64,000 bases of DNA from assembly GCA_002716125.1 (NCBI GenBank), contig PAZH01000014.1, positions 45,539 through 109,538 on the forward strand, written 5' to 3'. The notes beneath the pieces were generated by a model. The model searched no databases. It saw nothing but the letters and a program-made list of their open reading frames with translations, and was not told the DNA's origin. Both the position numbers and the translations under genes were made by a program. Source of the stretch: Rhodospirillaceae bacterium. Its GTDB lineage: Bacteria > Pseudomonadota > Alphaproteobacteria > UBA8366. Each line of letters opens with the position of its first letter. Within the stretch, counting starts at the first letter, position 1. Positions 26,117 to 35,722 of this stretch are shown piece by piece.

Positions 26117-28323
26117 CGGAATTCGCTACGCCAAGTCAGACAAAGTTTCACAACGGATCGCCTCCGACCATCGCTCAAATTCATCGATATCGCAAAAGCA
26201 AAAACTTTCACGGCGAATCGAGCGCTGTCACGATCTTCGCCTGATCCGTGAGGAAACGCGTACGGCGAGTGCGATTCAGCGGCCTCCATCATCCCTTTAC
26301 CGGCCAACTCTTCTCGCATAAACGCAATATGCTCATGATTGAGGGGAAGCTGAATGCGTGTCCGACCGTCTTCGATCACGGCAATGCGCCCTTCTATAGG
26401 CTTTGACATGCCATCGATATTCAACGACGCATGCGAACCGGGCGCCCCGTCGATAACAGAATCGATCAACAGATGCGAACAGGTAATTTCGACCACATTA
26501 CAGACGGATTCGCCACCGCCGTCGGAACTAACTCTTGCACTCATAGAGACGGCGATCGGCTTAAAGGTTTCGTCGTCTAGATCGTCGCCAACCCCCTGAA
26601 TCGCATCCAGGAAGACGCCGACTTCACCCGCCAGGGACACGGCTTCCGTATTAAGATCCTGCGCCGATTCGCCGATATAGTTAGCCTGCGTGTCTGTCTG
26701 TTCGGCCCGTCCGCGAACCTCGCCCATACTCCCTGACACGGCGGCAGATCGCTCGGCCAACTGTACGACGCTACGTGAAATCTCCTGCGTCGTACTTTCT
26801 TGCTGAGTGATCGCCGACGCAATCCCGGAAGAGAAGTCACTCACCTGACTGATGGTGGAACTGATTTCCGATATCGCTTTGGCCGAACTTGTCGAAGCAT
26901 CTCGAATCGCATTCACGTGTTCCGTTATTCCTGCGGTGGCTTTCGACGTTTGCTCCGCAAGCGACTTCACCTCCGCGGCAACAACGGCGAACCCTTTACC
27001 GGCATCCCCGGCACGCGCCGCTTCGATCGTTGCATTGAGCGCCAATAGATTGGTTTGCTCCGCAATATCGGTGATCAACTCGACGACCTCGCCAATCTGC
27101 TCCGCCGCCTTCACGAGTAGCCCGACTTCCTCAGCCGAGCGCTCCGCTTCGGTTCGCGCCGATTGCGCCACCGAAAGCGAGTTGTTCGCTTGCTGAGAAA
27201 TCTCCCCGATCGAGGCGACCATCTCTTCCGCCGCCGCGCTCAGTTGTTGTGCGATCGAAGACGTCTGATCCGCCTCGTTCAAGACATTCTCGGAGAGTTG
27301 TAACGTTTCGCCGGCATCTTCCCGCATACCGCCGCTCTTCTCGACCATCTCGCCTGTCGATTTCGACACCATATCGAAGATGCCCCCAATGCTCGCGCCG
27401 AAGATCCCGATAAGCTGGTTGATTTCGGTCTGCCGATCCTTTTGCTTCTCGCGCAACTCGGCGGCCTCGACCTCCACTTCGCGCGCGCGCTTCAGCTTGG
27501 TCCGGAGTTCTTCCATCGCTTTCCGCATTTCGGCGATTTCGTCGTTGTACTTCGATTCAGGAATCTCTTCGTCGAGACTATCGTTGCTGATAAGCGTCAA
27601 AGAATTCGTCATCGCATTGACGGGCCGCGAGATGCCGCGGCTGATGATAACGCCGAGAACGAGGCCGACGAGGATACCGATTACCGAAATGACGATCAGC
27701 TGTAGAAGACCCGCCTTCTCATCCGCGAGCGCTTTGCGGGTTGCGGCGGCGGTGAACCCAGACACTTCCTCCAACAAGGACTCCACCGCATGATCCAGAT
27801 TCTTCTCTTCTTCGTGGACCAATTTCTCGAGTTTCGGAAGGCCTAAGAAATCCGACGCCTCGATCTTCTCGATCATCTCGAGCGTGTGTTTATCGAAATT
27901 GGCGTGTTCGGCTTCGATTTTTTTCAGCTTTTCGAGCACTTCCGCAAACTTGGTGCGCACTGCTTCTGAATGCCCGTGCTCGACACCGTGTGCCGCGAGC
28001 TCTTCCGCTTTCTTGATTTCATCGTCGACCTTATGGGCCAGCTTTTCGAATGCCGCCTTTACTTCGGGCATTTTCGACGTGGTTGTGCCGCTCGCCGCGG
28101 CCCCGATCGCAATCGCCTGTTCCGTCAAAATCGCCTGTTCAAGTTGATGGATCGTGATCTTCTGGAGCATTTCGGTCAGCGGAATATCTTCTTCCGCGAT
28201 ATCCGTCAGTTCCGTGCCTATCTTATCCATCGTGAATATGGCCACAGAGGCCAGCAAGACCATGACAAACATCTGCAAACCCAACAGTGCGAGGATCCGA
28301 GATCCAATCTTAAAGTTCTTCAT
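26113..28323 (-). CDS. methyl-accepting chemotaxis protein with C-terminal PilZ-like domain
   Basis: A 736-residue chemoreceptor. Helix TM1 is at 8-31, a mostly helical input domain spans 32-205, TM2 is at 207-228, HAMP at 229-285 and the signalling hairpin at about 330-590, including [21 protein letters not shown] and [20 protein letters not shown]. Residues about 610-690 look like a degenerate PilZ domain ([26 protein letters not shown]-type end, GRTRIQLPL). The final 45 residues are rich in Arg, Ser and Lys and have no clear partner. Chemoreceptors with PilZ-like tails are known in alphaproteobacteria. It stands beside a CheY-like gene. Confidence 0.88.
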   Translation of the reverse strand: MKNFKIGSRILALLGLQMFVMVLLASVAIFTMDKIGTELTDIAEEDIPLTEMLQKITIHQLEQAILTEQAIAIGAAASGTTTSKMPEVKAAFEKLAHKVDDEIKKAEELAAHGVEHGHSEAVRTKFAEVLEKLKKIEAEHANFDKHTLEMIEKIEASDFLGLPKLEKLVHEEEKNLDHAVESLLEEVSGFTAAATRKALADEKAGLLQLIVISVIGILVGLVLGVIISRGISRPVNAMTNSLTLISNDSLDEEIPESKYNDEIAEMRKAMEELRTKLKRAREVEVEAAELREKQKDRQTEINQLIGIFGASIGGIFDMVSKSTGEMVEKSGGMREDAGETLQLSENVLNEADQTSSIAQQLSAAAEEMVASIGEISQQANNSLSVAQSARTEAERSAEEVGLLVKAAEQIGEVVELITDIAEQTNLLALNATIEAARAGDAGKGFAVVAAEVKSLAEQTSKATAGITEHVNAIRDASTSSAKAISEISSTISQVSDFSSGIASAITQQESTTQEISRSVVQLAERSAAVSGSMGEVRGRAEQTDTQANYIGESAQDLNTEAVSLAGEVGVFLDAIQGVGDDLDDETFKPIAVSMSARVSSDGGGESVCNVVEITCSHLLIDSVIDGAPGSHASLNIDGMSKPIEGRIAVIEDGRTRIQLPLNHEHIAFMREELAGKGMMEAAESHSPYAFPHGSGEDRDSARFAVKVFAFAISMNLSDGRRRSVVKLCLTWRSEFR

Positions 28324-28353
28324 CGCATTATCCTTTCCGGATCTCTGATCGAA

Positions 28354-28731
28354 TCACGCGGTTTGACCGGTCAAACGCGCAACGGCCGAGAGAATGTCAT
28401 TGCGGGAAAACGGTTTAGGCATGACTTCGTCCGCAAACTCGCGGGCAAGTGCCAAGGCATTCTCCGCCGTCACGATTGAACTGCCGCCAGACATAGCCAG
28501 AACGGGCAGTTTTTCGCCGTGTTCCTTTTTTAGGGCGATGACGACTTCCGATCCGTCGACATCCGGCATTAAGATATCCGTAATGACCAAGTCCGGCGTT
28601 TGTGCCCTTGCCGAGTCCAAACCTTCGGAGCCTGTGACCGCCTGTGTCACTTGATGGCCGCCCTTTTCCAGCACCATCGCGAGCGATTCACGCACGCCCT
28701 TCATGTCTTCGATTAGGAGTATGTTCGCCAT
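28354..28731 (-). CDS. CheY-like single-domain response regulator
   Basis: A 125-residue receiver domain without output domain. E8-D9 form the acidic pocket, the phospho-acceptor is D52 in VITDILMPDVDG, and the signature lysine is in MPKPFSRNDI. It lies 30 bases before the chemoreceptor gene and 33 bases after the LOV kinase gene on the same strand, so all three are likely co-transcribed. The LOV kinase is the likely phosphate donor, by position. Confidence 0.92.
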   Translation of the reverse strand: MANILLIEDMKGVRESLAMVLEKGGHQVTQAVTGSEGLDSARAQTPDLVITDILMPDVDGSEVVIALKKEHGEKLPVLAMSGGSSIVTAENALALAREFADEVMPKPFSRNDILSAVARLTGQTA

Positions 28732-28764
28732 TTCTGAATCTCCTTTTGACCTACACAGCCTTGG

Positions 28765-29286
28765 TCATTGCAGGCTTGATGGAATAAATACGCTAAACCG
28801 TGCGCCGTCCGCTTCGTTCGCGGCAGTGATTGTGCCACCCCAATCGCGGGCGATGCCGTAGGCGATGGACAGGCCGAGGCCGGTTCCTTCGCCAATTCTT
28901 TTTGTTGTGAAGTACGGATCGAAAATCCGGGACATATCGGTTTCCGGTATACCAGACCCGTTATCGATAACATCGATCTGTGCGAAGGATCCGGCTCTCA
29001 AGCCAAACCCAGAAGCGGTATTTTCTGTCAGATCAACGTGACTTGCTGCAATTTTGATCTCCCCCGTATCGTCCATCGCTTGCGTGGCGTTCAAAATCAG
29101 ATTGGTGAAGACCTGCATCAATTCAGTTGGGTTCACTACGGCGGTCGCCTTGGCGAGACTGCTTTCGATCGCAACGTCAAATGTGACGGTATCGGGCAGC
29201 GCCTCCCGGGCAAACTGCACAACAGTATCGAGCGACGCGGCGAGGGAGACCTCCGTCTTTTCCACCTGACCATGCCGAGAAAACAC
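28765..29286 (-). CDS. C-terminal part of LOV histidine kinase: HATPase domain
   Basis: The ATP-binding half of the kinase, 173 residues from a GTG that is in frame with the restored gene and is probably not a real start. N box TNLILNATQAMDDTGEI, G1 DNGSGIPE, F box and G2 GEGTGLGLSIAYGI are all present. It follows the frameshift at 29392-29399 and is a continuation of 29297-30382. The gene ends 33 bases before the CheY-like gene. Confidence 0.85.
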   Translation of the reverse strand: MFSRHGQVEKTEVSLAASLDTVVQFAREALPDTVTFDVAIESSLAKATAVVNPTELMQVFTNLILNATQAMDDTGEIKIAASHVDLTENTASGFGLRAGSFAQIDVIDNGSGIPETDMSRIFDPYFTTKRIGEGTGLGLSIAYGIARDWGGTITAANEADGARFSVFIPSSLQ

Positions 29287-29296
29287 GAGGATTTTC

Positions 29297-30382
29297 TCAA
29301 CGATCTCCTTTGCATAAGTCGCGTGCTCTATAACGCTGTCGACGCAGACCCGCTCGTCGCTTGTATTTTTCGGTAAGAGGTCGGCCAGTTGCCCCCCCCA
29401 TCAGCAGGATGGGTTGCAGGGCGTTATTGAGTTCGTGCGATATACCGCTCGCGAGCTTCCCCAAATGCTCCATCTTCTGGCGTTCGCGCTCGATCGTGCG
29501 CTCGGACACATCCCGCGTAATGTCGATCTGGACGCTCATATATGCGCGCAATCGCTTTTTCGCGTCGTGGATGGGGGATAGCTGGAGCCGATTCCAAAAG
29601 CGCGTGCCATCCTTGCGGTAATTGAGAAGCATCGTCGTAAGCGGTTCTTCGCGATGAATGGCACGCCGAATATCGGAGACGGCCTCTTGGTCCGTATCGG
29701 GTCCCTTTAGAAAGCGGCAATTGCGTCCCTTAATCTCTGCAAACGCGTAGCCAGTGATATCCTCGAAGGCGGAATTCACGTACTGAAGCGGCAGGTCGGG
29801 CAGCGTTGCGTCGGCGATAGTGACGCCGAAATTGCTGCTGCGGACTGCCTCCAAGATCAGATCGCTTTGTGCTTCCAAGGCAATGTCGAGAGAGACGTCT
29901 CGACTGCTACTGATCAAGCCGACGATCTCATTTTGTTCATTGCGAAACGGGCTTACCTCGGTTTCATGGAAACCGGTCTGGCCGTCGCTTTTGACAAACT
30001 CCATACGGCCGCGCCACGTTTTTCCAGCCTTGATTCGCTCATGGATTCGCTTGCGTTGCGAGTCTGTGTAGCTGGATCCTCTCAACCTTCGCGACGAGCT
30101 GCCGCAGAGCGCCTCAACGGGATAGCCGAAGAGTTCCGCAGCTGATCGGTTGGCGCCAAGGATAATGCCATCGAAGTTAATGACGAGAATCGCTTCCGCC
30201 ATCTGATCGAAGACACTCGAAGACAAGTTATTTGGCGAAACGCTGTCTCGCATGACGATCAGTCTTGATTGATAAAAGCGATCGAACGTATCACAACTTT
30301 CTATGTCCGCACATAAGGCATTCGCCTTCACGCCCGGCAAACCGTCCATCGCCGATTCCGGAACTATTTCGCCATTTCTCAT
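29297..30382 (-). CDS. N-terminal part of LOV histidine kinase: PAS, LOV, dimerisation helix
   Basis: A blue-light sensor kinase, first part. Residues 52-165 form a PAS/PAC domain. Residues 175-290 are a LOV domain with the photoactive cysteine C222 in the GRNCRFLKG motif and flavin-binding YVNSAFEDITGY and NYRKDGTRFWN motifs. From 300 the HisKA domain begins with phospho-acceptor H316 in LASGISHELNNALQPILLMG. Residues after about 330 are wrong-frame translation caused by the G8 run. The first 45 residues lack clear homology, so a later ATG (MRDSVSP) could also be the start. Confidence 0.88.
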   Translation of the reverse strand: MRNGEIVPESAMDGLPGVKANALCADIESCDTFDRFYQSRLIVMRDSVSPNNLSSSVFDQMAEAILVINFDGIILGANRSAAELFGYPVEALCGSSSRRLRGSSYTDSQRKRIHERIKAGKTWRGRMEFVKSDGQTGFHETEVSPFRNEQNEIVGLISSSRDVSLDIALEAQSDLILEAVRSSNFGVTIADATLPDLPLQYVNSAFEDITGYAFAEIKGRNCRFLKGPDTDQEAVSDIRRAIHREEPLTTMLLNYRKDGTRFWNRLQLSPIHDAKKRLRAYMSVQIDITRDVSERTIERERQKMEHLGKLASGISHELNNALQPILLMGGATGRPLTEKYKRRAGLRRQRYRARDLCKGDR

Positions 30383-30480
30383 TCGAATATAAACAGTAAA
30401 AATTAATTAAAATATTCTTGCCCGCGCCAATTTTCGCAGGGCGTAAACCTCTTGTTACGATACAAAATCTGATTCGGATC

Positions 30481-30510
30481 AAAAAAAAGCGCGCCCTGTC
30501 GGACGCGCGT
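30481..30510 (-). terminator. Rho-independent terminator after the GST gene
   Basis: On the minus strand GCGCGTCC, loop GACA, GGGCGCGC (eight pairs, one G-T) is followed at once by eight T (30488-30481). It is 26 bases downstream of the GST stop and also separates it from the LOV kinase gene. Confidence 0.88.
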
Positions 30511-30536
30511 TCATTTTACGGTTCAGAAATCTGTCT

Positions 30537-31166
30537 CTATGCTTTCGCGCTTGGCCTGGCGTTCATTTCCTCATGCCAGCGCTTGAGGTTGGTATGTCCG
30601 TCTTCCGGCGCGACTTTGACCCAACCGGCGAAGTCGACTGTCACGAGAGCCGTGATATCCGCCACACTATAGTTCTCACCAGCAACATACTTGCTCTCGC
30701 CAAGCCGCGCATCGAGATCCGTCATGAAATGGCCGAGACGAGCCTTGCCCCGTTCCGCCAAGTCTGGAATTTGCTCGAAATTATGTGGTCCGGCGAGCGC
30801 GCGCCCTTTCATTGGCGGCGCGGAATTCCGAAGCGCCTCGGCACCGGCCATGAAGCCTTCCTGGAACATGTGGTGATTCCACATCTCGACGACGGCTTTT
30901 TCCTTGGCGTCACGCCCCATCAGCGGCGGTTCGGGATGGGTCTCTTCAAGATAGCGGCAGCAGGCACTGATCTCGCTAATGCAGGTACCGTCGTCAAGTT
31001 CGATAACCGGCACGGTCAGCCATGGGTTCTTTTCGGCAAAGGCCGCGCCCATTTGTTCCGCGGTCATCAAATCCACCTGAACCGTTTCCATTTCCACACC
31101 CTTCTCCGCCATAAAGATACGGACCATGCGCGGGCTCGGTGCTCTCGCAAAATCGTATAATTTCAT
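30537..31166 (-). CDS. glutathione S-transferase family protein
   Basis: A 209-residue soluble protein. The N-terminal thioredoxin-like domain (1-80) includes KLYDFARAPSPRMVRIF, NPWLTVPVIELDDG (cis-Pro) and ISEISACCRYLEET, where the S-E-S/I motif binds glutathione. The all-helical C-terminal domain ends with YSVADITALVTVDFAGWVKV (the N-capping box). The start is the ATG preceding KLYDF, with GAGAGGATTTGGAGA before it; an upstream in-frame start gives an Arg-rich tail that does not look real. The likely role is detoxification or conjugation of electrophiles. Confidence 0.9.
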   Translation of the reverse strand: MKLYDFARAPSPRMVRIFMAEKGVEMETVQVDLMTAEQMGAAFAEKNPWLTVPVIELDDGTCISEISACCRYLEETHPEPPLMGRDAKEKAVVEMWNHHMFQEGFMAGAEALRNSAPPMKGRALAGPHNFEQIPDLAERGKARLGHFMTDLDARLGESKYVAGENYSVADITALVTVDFAGWVKVAPEDGHTNLKRWHEEMNARPSAKA

Positions 31167-31311
31167 TCTCCAAATCCTCTCATAAACTCTGCCCAAAATA
31201 TGAGCTCTGCGGCCCATCTCGACAGCATCCGGCGTTCGAATTATCCGTGCGAGCATTGCCCCTTCGGGGCGAAGCGTCCAGTATCGATGTCGTGAAGCAC
31301 GGGGAGTGGCC

Positions 31312-34041
31312 ATGCGCCAGGGAGAGAAGAAGCAAGTTCCGGTCTATTGCTATCAATGCGTCTCGGGACCGGACTTGATGCGGGTCGATGTCGAGGACGG
31401 CGTCGCCATACGCATCGAATCGAATTACGGTATTGCGGGCGAACATCCGGGCGGCGGCCGCGTCTGTGTGAAAGCTTATGGCCTGATCCAGAAAACCTAC
31501 AATCCGCATCGAATCCAACAACCGATGAAGCGGACCAACCCGCAGAAAGGCCGCGCGCACGACCCGGGCTTTGAGCCAATTTCCTGGGACGAAGCATTCC
31601 GGATCATTGGCGAGAAGTTCCGCGAGGTAAGAGCGAAGGGCCTGCGCGACGAGTCGGGCTTCCCCCGTCTGGCCGCGAGCTTTGGGGGCGGCGGCACGCC
31701 CACGCAATACATGGGGACCTTTCCCGCATTTCTCGCGGCGTGGGGCCCCTCCGACCTTGGCTACGGTGCCGGACAAGGGGTGAAGTGCTATCACTCGGAA
31801 CATGTTTATGGCGAGTTGTGGCATCGTGCCTTTATCGTTTCGCCCGACACGCCGCGCACCAACTACGTGATTAATTGCGGCAACAATATCGAAGCGTCCG
31901 GCGGCGTCGTCGGCATCTGGCGCGAGGCGGACGCTCGGATTGAAGGCACGAAACGCGTTCAAGTCGAACCGCACCTGTCCATTACCGGAGCGGTTTCCGC
32001 CGAGTGGGTGCCGATCAAACCGAAGACGGACGCCGCCTTCTTGTTCGGACTTATCCATCGCATGATCTGCGAGCGCGACTTCATCGAAACGTGTGATCTG
32101 CCGTATTTGAAAGACCGATCGAACTCGCCCTACCTCGTCGGTCCGAACGGCTATTTTCTGCGCGATGCCGACAACGAGAAGCCCCTTATCTGGGACAACA
32201 GCGACCAACGCGCAAAACCCTTCGACGGCGAAATCGGAGACGCAGCGCTCACGGGAAGCTTCGAAGTCGCCGGAATCGAGCTCGGCCCCGACAACCAGAT
32301 TTGGCGCCACGACGCAGTGGAGGCCAATCCGTCCTTCCAACGACTGCTCGACCATATGACGGGCTACACACCCGAATGGGCCTCGGGCGAGTGCGATGTC
32401 CCGGCCGAAACGATCCGCCGCATCGCCGACGAGTACGTCTCCCACGCGTGCATCGGCGAGACGGTCGAGATCGACGGCCGCACACTGCCGCACCGCCCGG
32501 TCGCGGTGATGCTCGGCAAGACCGTCAACAGCGGCTGGGGCGGCTATCACGTATGCTGGGCGCGGACCATGCTGGCCGTGCTGGTCGGCGCCCTCGAGGT
32601 GCCGGGCGGCACGCTCGGCACCATCGTGAAGCTCGTGCGCCCCTCAGCCAGCCGCACCGGGTCCTGCATTCCCGGTGTCGACGGATTTATGAAGTACGAG
32701 TTCAACGACACCTCCGCCAACGGCTGGCATAAATCGCCATCGATCCGAAATGCGTTCGACACGCTGATTCCGATCGCCTCCAACTCGCCGTGGTCTCCCG
32801 CGCTTGGGCCCGCCCATCTACCCTGGCTGTTCATGAAGGAGCCGCCGAAGGGTATGCCGAAACAGACCCGGCCCGACATCTGGTTCTGCTACCGCACCAA
32901 TCCGGCGATTTCTTCATGGAACGCACCTGAAGTGGCGGAGCGCGTCGCCGAGTTCCCGTTCACCGTCGCCTTAGCCTACACGATGGACGAAACCAATCAT
33001 ATGGCCGATATCCTGCTGCCGGATGCAACAGACCTTGAAAGCCTGCAGCTCATCCGGATAGGGGCGACGAAGTTCTTCGAGAACTTCTGGCGCCACGAAG
33101 GCTGGGCGATCCGTCAGCCCGCTGTCGAACCCGTTGTCGATTGCCGCGACATGACGGACATCGCGACGGCCCTCGCCAAGGAAGCGGGCGTCCTGGAAGC
33201 CTATAACGAGGCGATCAACCGGGGGGCCGCTGGCATCAGCCTAAAAGACTACGCCATCGATACGGCGACGGAGCACGACCGCGATGCGATTTGGGATGCG
33301 GTCTGCAAAGCCGCCAGCCATGAGGTCTCGGACGGCGCGGAGATTCACGATCTCGAATGGTTTAAGGAAAAGGGTTACATGCTGACCGATTTCCCCGAGC
33401 TCGACTGGTACCTTTATCCCCGCATGGAAGATCAAAACCTGCGGTTCGAGATGCCCTATCAGGAACGAATGACCCGGCATGGCCGAGAACTCGCCAACCG
33501 ATTGAAGGAAAGCGAGATCGATTGGTGGGAAGCGCAACTCGACGAGTATGCCTTCATGCCGGCGTACGAGCGGTTCCCCGATATCTGGACGAACTACGCC
33601 AAGGAATACGACCGCGATCCGAACGAATATCCGTTTTGGGCGCTGACGGCGCGCTCGATGCAATACAGCTGGGGCGCCAATGTCGGCATCCCGCTGATCA
33701 ACGAGGTCGCGAACAATATTGCCGGTCACAAAGGTGTCGTCCTCAATCGGACACGGGCCCGCGAACTCGGTATCCGGGAAGGCGACCGCGTGGTTCTGGA
33801 ATCGGTCTCGGGGCGCACCGAAGGCAACGCCGTGCTCCGCGAAGGGATCCGGCCGGACACCGTCTTGATGATCTGCCAGTTCGATCATTGGAAAACACCC
33901 TTCGCCAAGGATCTCGACCTGCCGAGCCTCAACTCGCTGACGGACTTATCGCTGAAGCTCACGGATTCGACCGGCAGCGGATCCGACATTATGCGCGTGA
34001 AGGTCACGAAGGCCGAGGATTGGAGTGCCACTGCAGAATGA
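31312..34041 (+). CDS. molybdopterin-dependent oxidoreductase, DMSO-reductase family
   Basis: A large catalytic subunit of about 909 residues. It has the full DMSOR architecture: an Fe-S head, Mo-bisMGD domains (HPGGGRVCVKAYGLIQKTYN, FEPISWDEAFRIIG) and the C-terminal dinucleotide-binding barrel (NRTRARELGIREGDRVVLES). The first Fe-S site has C13, C16 and C52, but the expected third Cys is P20, so a normal [4Fe-4S] cluster is doubtful. No Tat signal is visible, though the partner is a membrane Fe-S/NrfD protein. The next gene overlaps it by 4 bases. ATG at 31312 follows GGGGAGTGGCC; a GTG two codons earlier is also possible. The substrate is unknown. Confidence 0.92.
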   Translation: MRQGEKKQVPVYCYQCVSGPDLMRVDVEDGVAIRIESNYGIAGEHPGGGRVCVKAYGLIQKTYNPHRIQQPMKRTNPQKGRAHDPGFEPISWDEAFRIIGEKFREVRAKGLRDESGFPRLAASFGGGGTPTQYMGTFPAFLAAWGPSDLGYGAGQGVKCYHSEHVYGELWHRAFIVSPDTPRTNYVINCGNNIEASGGVVGIWREADARIEGTKRVQVEPHLSITGAVSAEWVPIKPKTDAAFLFGLIHRMICERDFIETCDLPYLKDRSNSPYLVGPNGYFLRDADNEKPLIWDNSDQRAKPFDGEIGDAALTGSFEVAGIELGPDNQIWRHDAVEANPSFQRLLDHMTGYTPEWASGECDVPAETIRRIADEYVSHACIGETVEIDGRTLPHRPVAVMLGKTVNSGWGGYHVCWARTMLAVLVGALEVPGGTLGTIVKLVRPSASRTGSCIPGVDGFMKYEFNDTSANGWHKSPSIRNAFDTLIPIASNSPWSPALGPAHLPWLFMKEPPKGMPKQTRPDIWFCYRTNPAISSWNAPEVAERVAEFPFTVALAYTMDETNHMADILLPDATDLESLQLIRIGATKFFENFWRHEGWAIRQPAVEPVVDCRDMTDIATALAKEAGVLEAYNEAINRGAAGISLKDYAIDTATEHDRDAIWDAVCKAASHEVSDGAEIHDLEWFKEKGYMLTDFPELDWYLYPRMEDQNLRFEMPYQERMTRHGRELANRLKESEIDWWEAQLDEYAFMPAYERFPDIWTNYAKEYDRDPNEYPFWALTARSMQYSWGANVGIPLINEVANNIAGHKGVVLNRTRARELGIREGDRVVLESVSGRTEGNAVLREGIRPDTVLMICQFDHWKTPFAKDLDLPSLNSLTDLSLKLTDSTGSGSDIMRVKVTKAEDWSATAE

Positions 34042-35648
34042 CGACACCCGATCTTCCACCCCGCTGGGGCATGGTCATCGATCTCAACCGCTGTGTCGGT
34101 TGCCAGACCTGTACAATCGCCTGCAAGCACCACAACGCAACCACCCCCGACGTCCAATGGCGGCGCGTCCTCGACGTGGAGCAAGGCACGTTTCCCGATG
34201 TGCAACGCTTCTTCATAGTCACCGGCTGTCAGCATTGCGCGGATGCGCCCTGTGTGCCCGTCTGTCCAACCGGCGCTACGTTCAAACGCGACGACGGGAT
34301 CGTCGCTATCGATTACGACCAATGCATCGGCTGCGGCTATTGCGCGGTCTCCTGCCCCTACGAAGCGCGTACCATCGTCAAGTCGCAGGACTGGTACTAC
34401 GGCGAGGAAACCGTGCAGGAACGCGCGGTGGCGCAGCCGGACCGGATCGGCGTCGCACAGAAATGCACCTTCTGTACCGATCGTGTGGAAGCGGGTCTCG
34501 CGCAAGGCTTGACGCCGGGCGTCGACCCGACCGCCACACCGGCGTGCAGTGCCGCGTGCATCGCGCAAGCGATCAGTTTTGGTGATTGGAACGATCCGGC
34601 GAGTCCGGTCAGTCGCCTCGCCGAAGACCGCGATCTGTTGCAGCTGAACCAGTCAGTCGGCACCGACCCGCAGATCAAATATCTTTACGAGACACCGGCC
34701 GTCCCGGGTCGGGCGGTGGACACCGAGGCGGATGACGAACGCAGACGGGATCCTGCGAACCCGCTTGTCGGCAGCCGCCAGCAATTCTGGGATTGGCGAG
34801 CGGCCATGAACTGGATGCTGGGCGGCCTCAGCTCCGGTTTTATCATCGTCCTATACGCGTTCTATCTCGCAGGCGCGATCGAGGCCGAGGTTCTGGCACG
34901 AACAAACCTGATCGCGATGTCGCTCATGACCGCGGGCTTGTTCTCCGTCTTCTTGAAACTTGGCCGGCCGGAGCGTGCGTGGCGGGCGATCCTACGACCC
35001 CAATCCTCGTGGATGACACGGGAACTTTATACGGTCGCCCTCCTCTTCCCAGCGGCGGGGGCCGGCTACCTTTGGCAGTCACCTATCGCCTTTGCGGTGA
35101 CGGCTCTCGCCGCTGCCGCCTTTCTCTACTGCCAGGCGCAAATTCTCTACAAGGCACGCGGTATTCCCGCTTGGCGCACACCCCTGATCCCGCTGATGAT
35201 CGTCGCCTCAGGCTTCCTCGAAGGGGTTGGTCTACTGGCCTTCATGATTGGCTTACCGCAAGGATTCCCGATGCCCCTTGGCGGCGTCGCCCTGACCGGC
35301 ATCGCGCTGATCATCGTCAATTCCGTGCTGTGGCGCAGCTACCGCGAAGGGGCGAACAGATACGCGCCGCCGCTCGCCCGCGAGGCCATCGCCGAATGCG
35401 ATCAAGCAATCCGCTACGGCGGCCAACTAGTACCCGCGATCCTATTTCTTCTGACCATCCTATTTCCGATTATCCCGCTGTCGATCTTTACGATCGCGGG
35501 GGTCGCCCTTATTGGCGGCGGCGCCTTTTGGAAATGGACGGTTATTCTGCGCGCGGGATTTTTCGAGGGTTTCCATCTTCAAAAGACGCCGCAGCGCGGC
35601 TCCGGCAGCTACGCCGCCCCTGCCCGGCTCGACGGATGGCGGCGCTAG
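34038..35648 (+). CDS. fused ferredoxin electron-transfer subunit and NrfD/DmsC-type membrane anchor
   Basis: A 536-residue protein made of two normally separate subunits. Residues 1-205 hold four Cys clusters: C19VGCQTCTIAC, CQHCADAPCVPVCP, CIGCGYCAVSCP and KCTFC with a later CSAAC. Residues 245-520 contain about eight membrane helices of the DmsC/NrfD type (MNWMLGGLSSGFIIVLYAFY, then LKLGRPERAWRAIL). Electrons would move between the quinone pool and the Mo protein. The start ATG overlaps the stop of the Mo gene (ATGA), so the two are translated together. The 170-residue upstream part of this frame is wrong-frame reading of the Mo gene and is left out. Confidence 0.9.
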   Translation: MTTPDLPPRWGMVIDLNRCVGCQTCTIACKHHNATTPDVQWRRVLDVEQGTFPDVQRFFIVTGCQHCADAPCVPVCPTGATFKRDDGIVAIDYDQCIGCGYCAVSCPYEARTIVKSQDWYYGEETVQERAVAQPDRIGVAQKCTFCTDRVEAGLAQGLTPGVDPTATPACSAACIAQAISFGDWNDPASPVSRLAEDRDLLQLNQSVGTDPQIKYLYETPAVPGRAVDTEADDERRRDPANPLVGSRQQFWDWRAAMNWMLGGLSSGFIIVLYAFYLAGAIEAEVLARTNLIAMSLMTAGLFSVFLKLGRPERAWRAILRPQSSWMTRELYTVALLFPAAGAGYLWQSPIAFAVTALAAAAFLYCQAQILYKARGIPAWRTPLIPLMIVASGFLEGVGLLAFMIGLPQGFPMPLGGVALTGIALIIVNSVLWRSYREGANRYAPPLAREAIAECDQAIRYGGQLVPAILFLLTILFPIIPLSIFTIAGVALIGGGAFWKWTVILRAGFFEGFHLQKTPQRGSGSYAAPARLDGWRR

Positions 35649-35722
35649 CCTAAATTGCCATTTGCCTCATTCGAACGTACGTCGTAAGGCAACACCGCGA
35701 CAATCAACAAAGGTGACCGAAG

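Larger units (their letters stand above)
28765..30382 (-). pseudogene. LOV histidine kinase, split by a G8 homopolymer frameshift
   Basis: Two frames, 29297-30382 and 28765-29286, encode one kinase. At 29392-29399 the minus strand has eight G. With seven G the HisKA part reads ILLMGGQLADLLPK and onward into VDSVIEHATYAKEIVEKILV and FSRHG, which joins the second frame without gaps. With eight G the frame runs into unrelated sequence and stops at 29297. It is either a homopolymer error or a true phase-type or recent mutation. Confidence 0.88.

Noticed and set aside
31180-32550. Long 456-codon frame on the minus strand
   Set aside because: It lies wholly opposite the molybdopterin gene, has no family features, and its composition is that of an antisense frame in a high-G+C gene.
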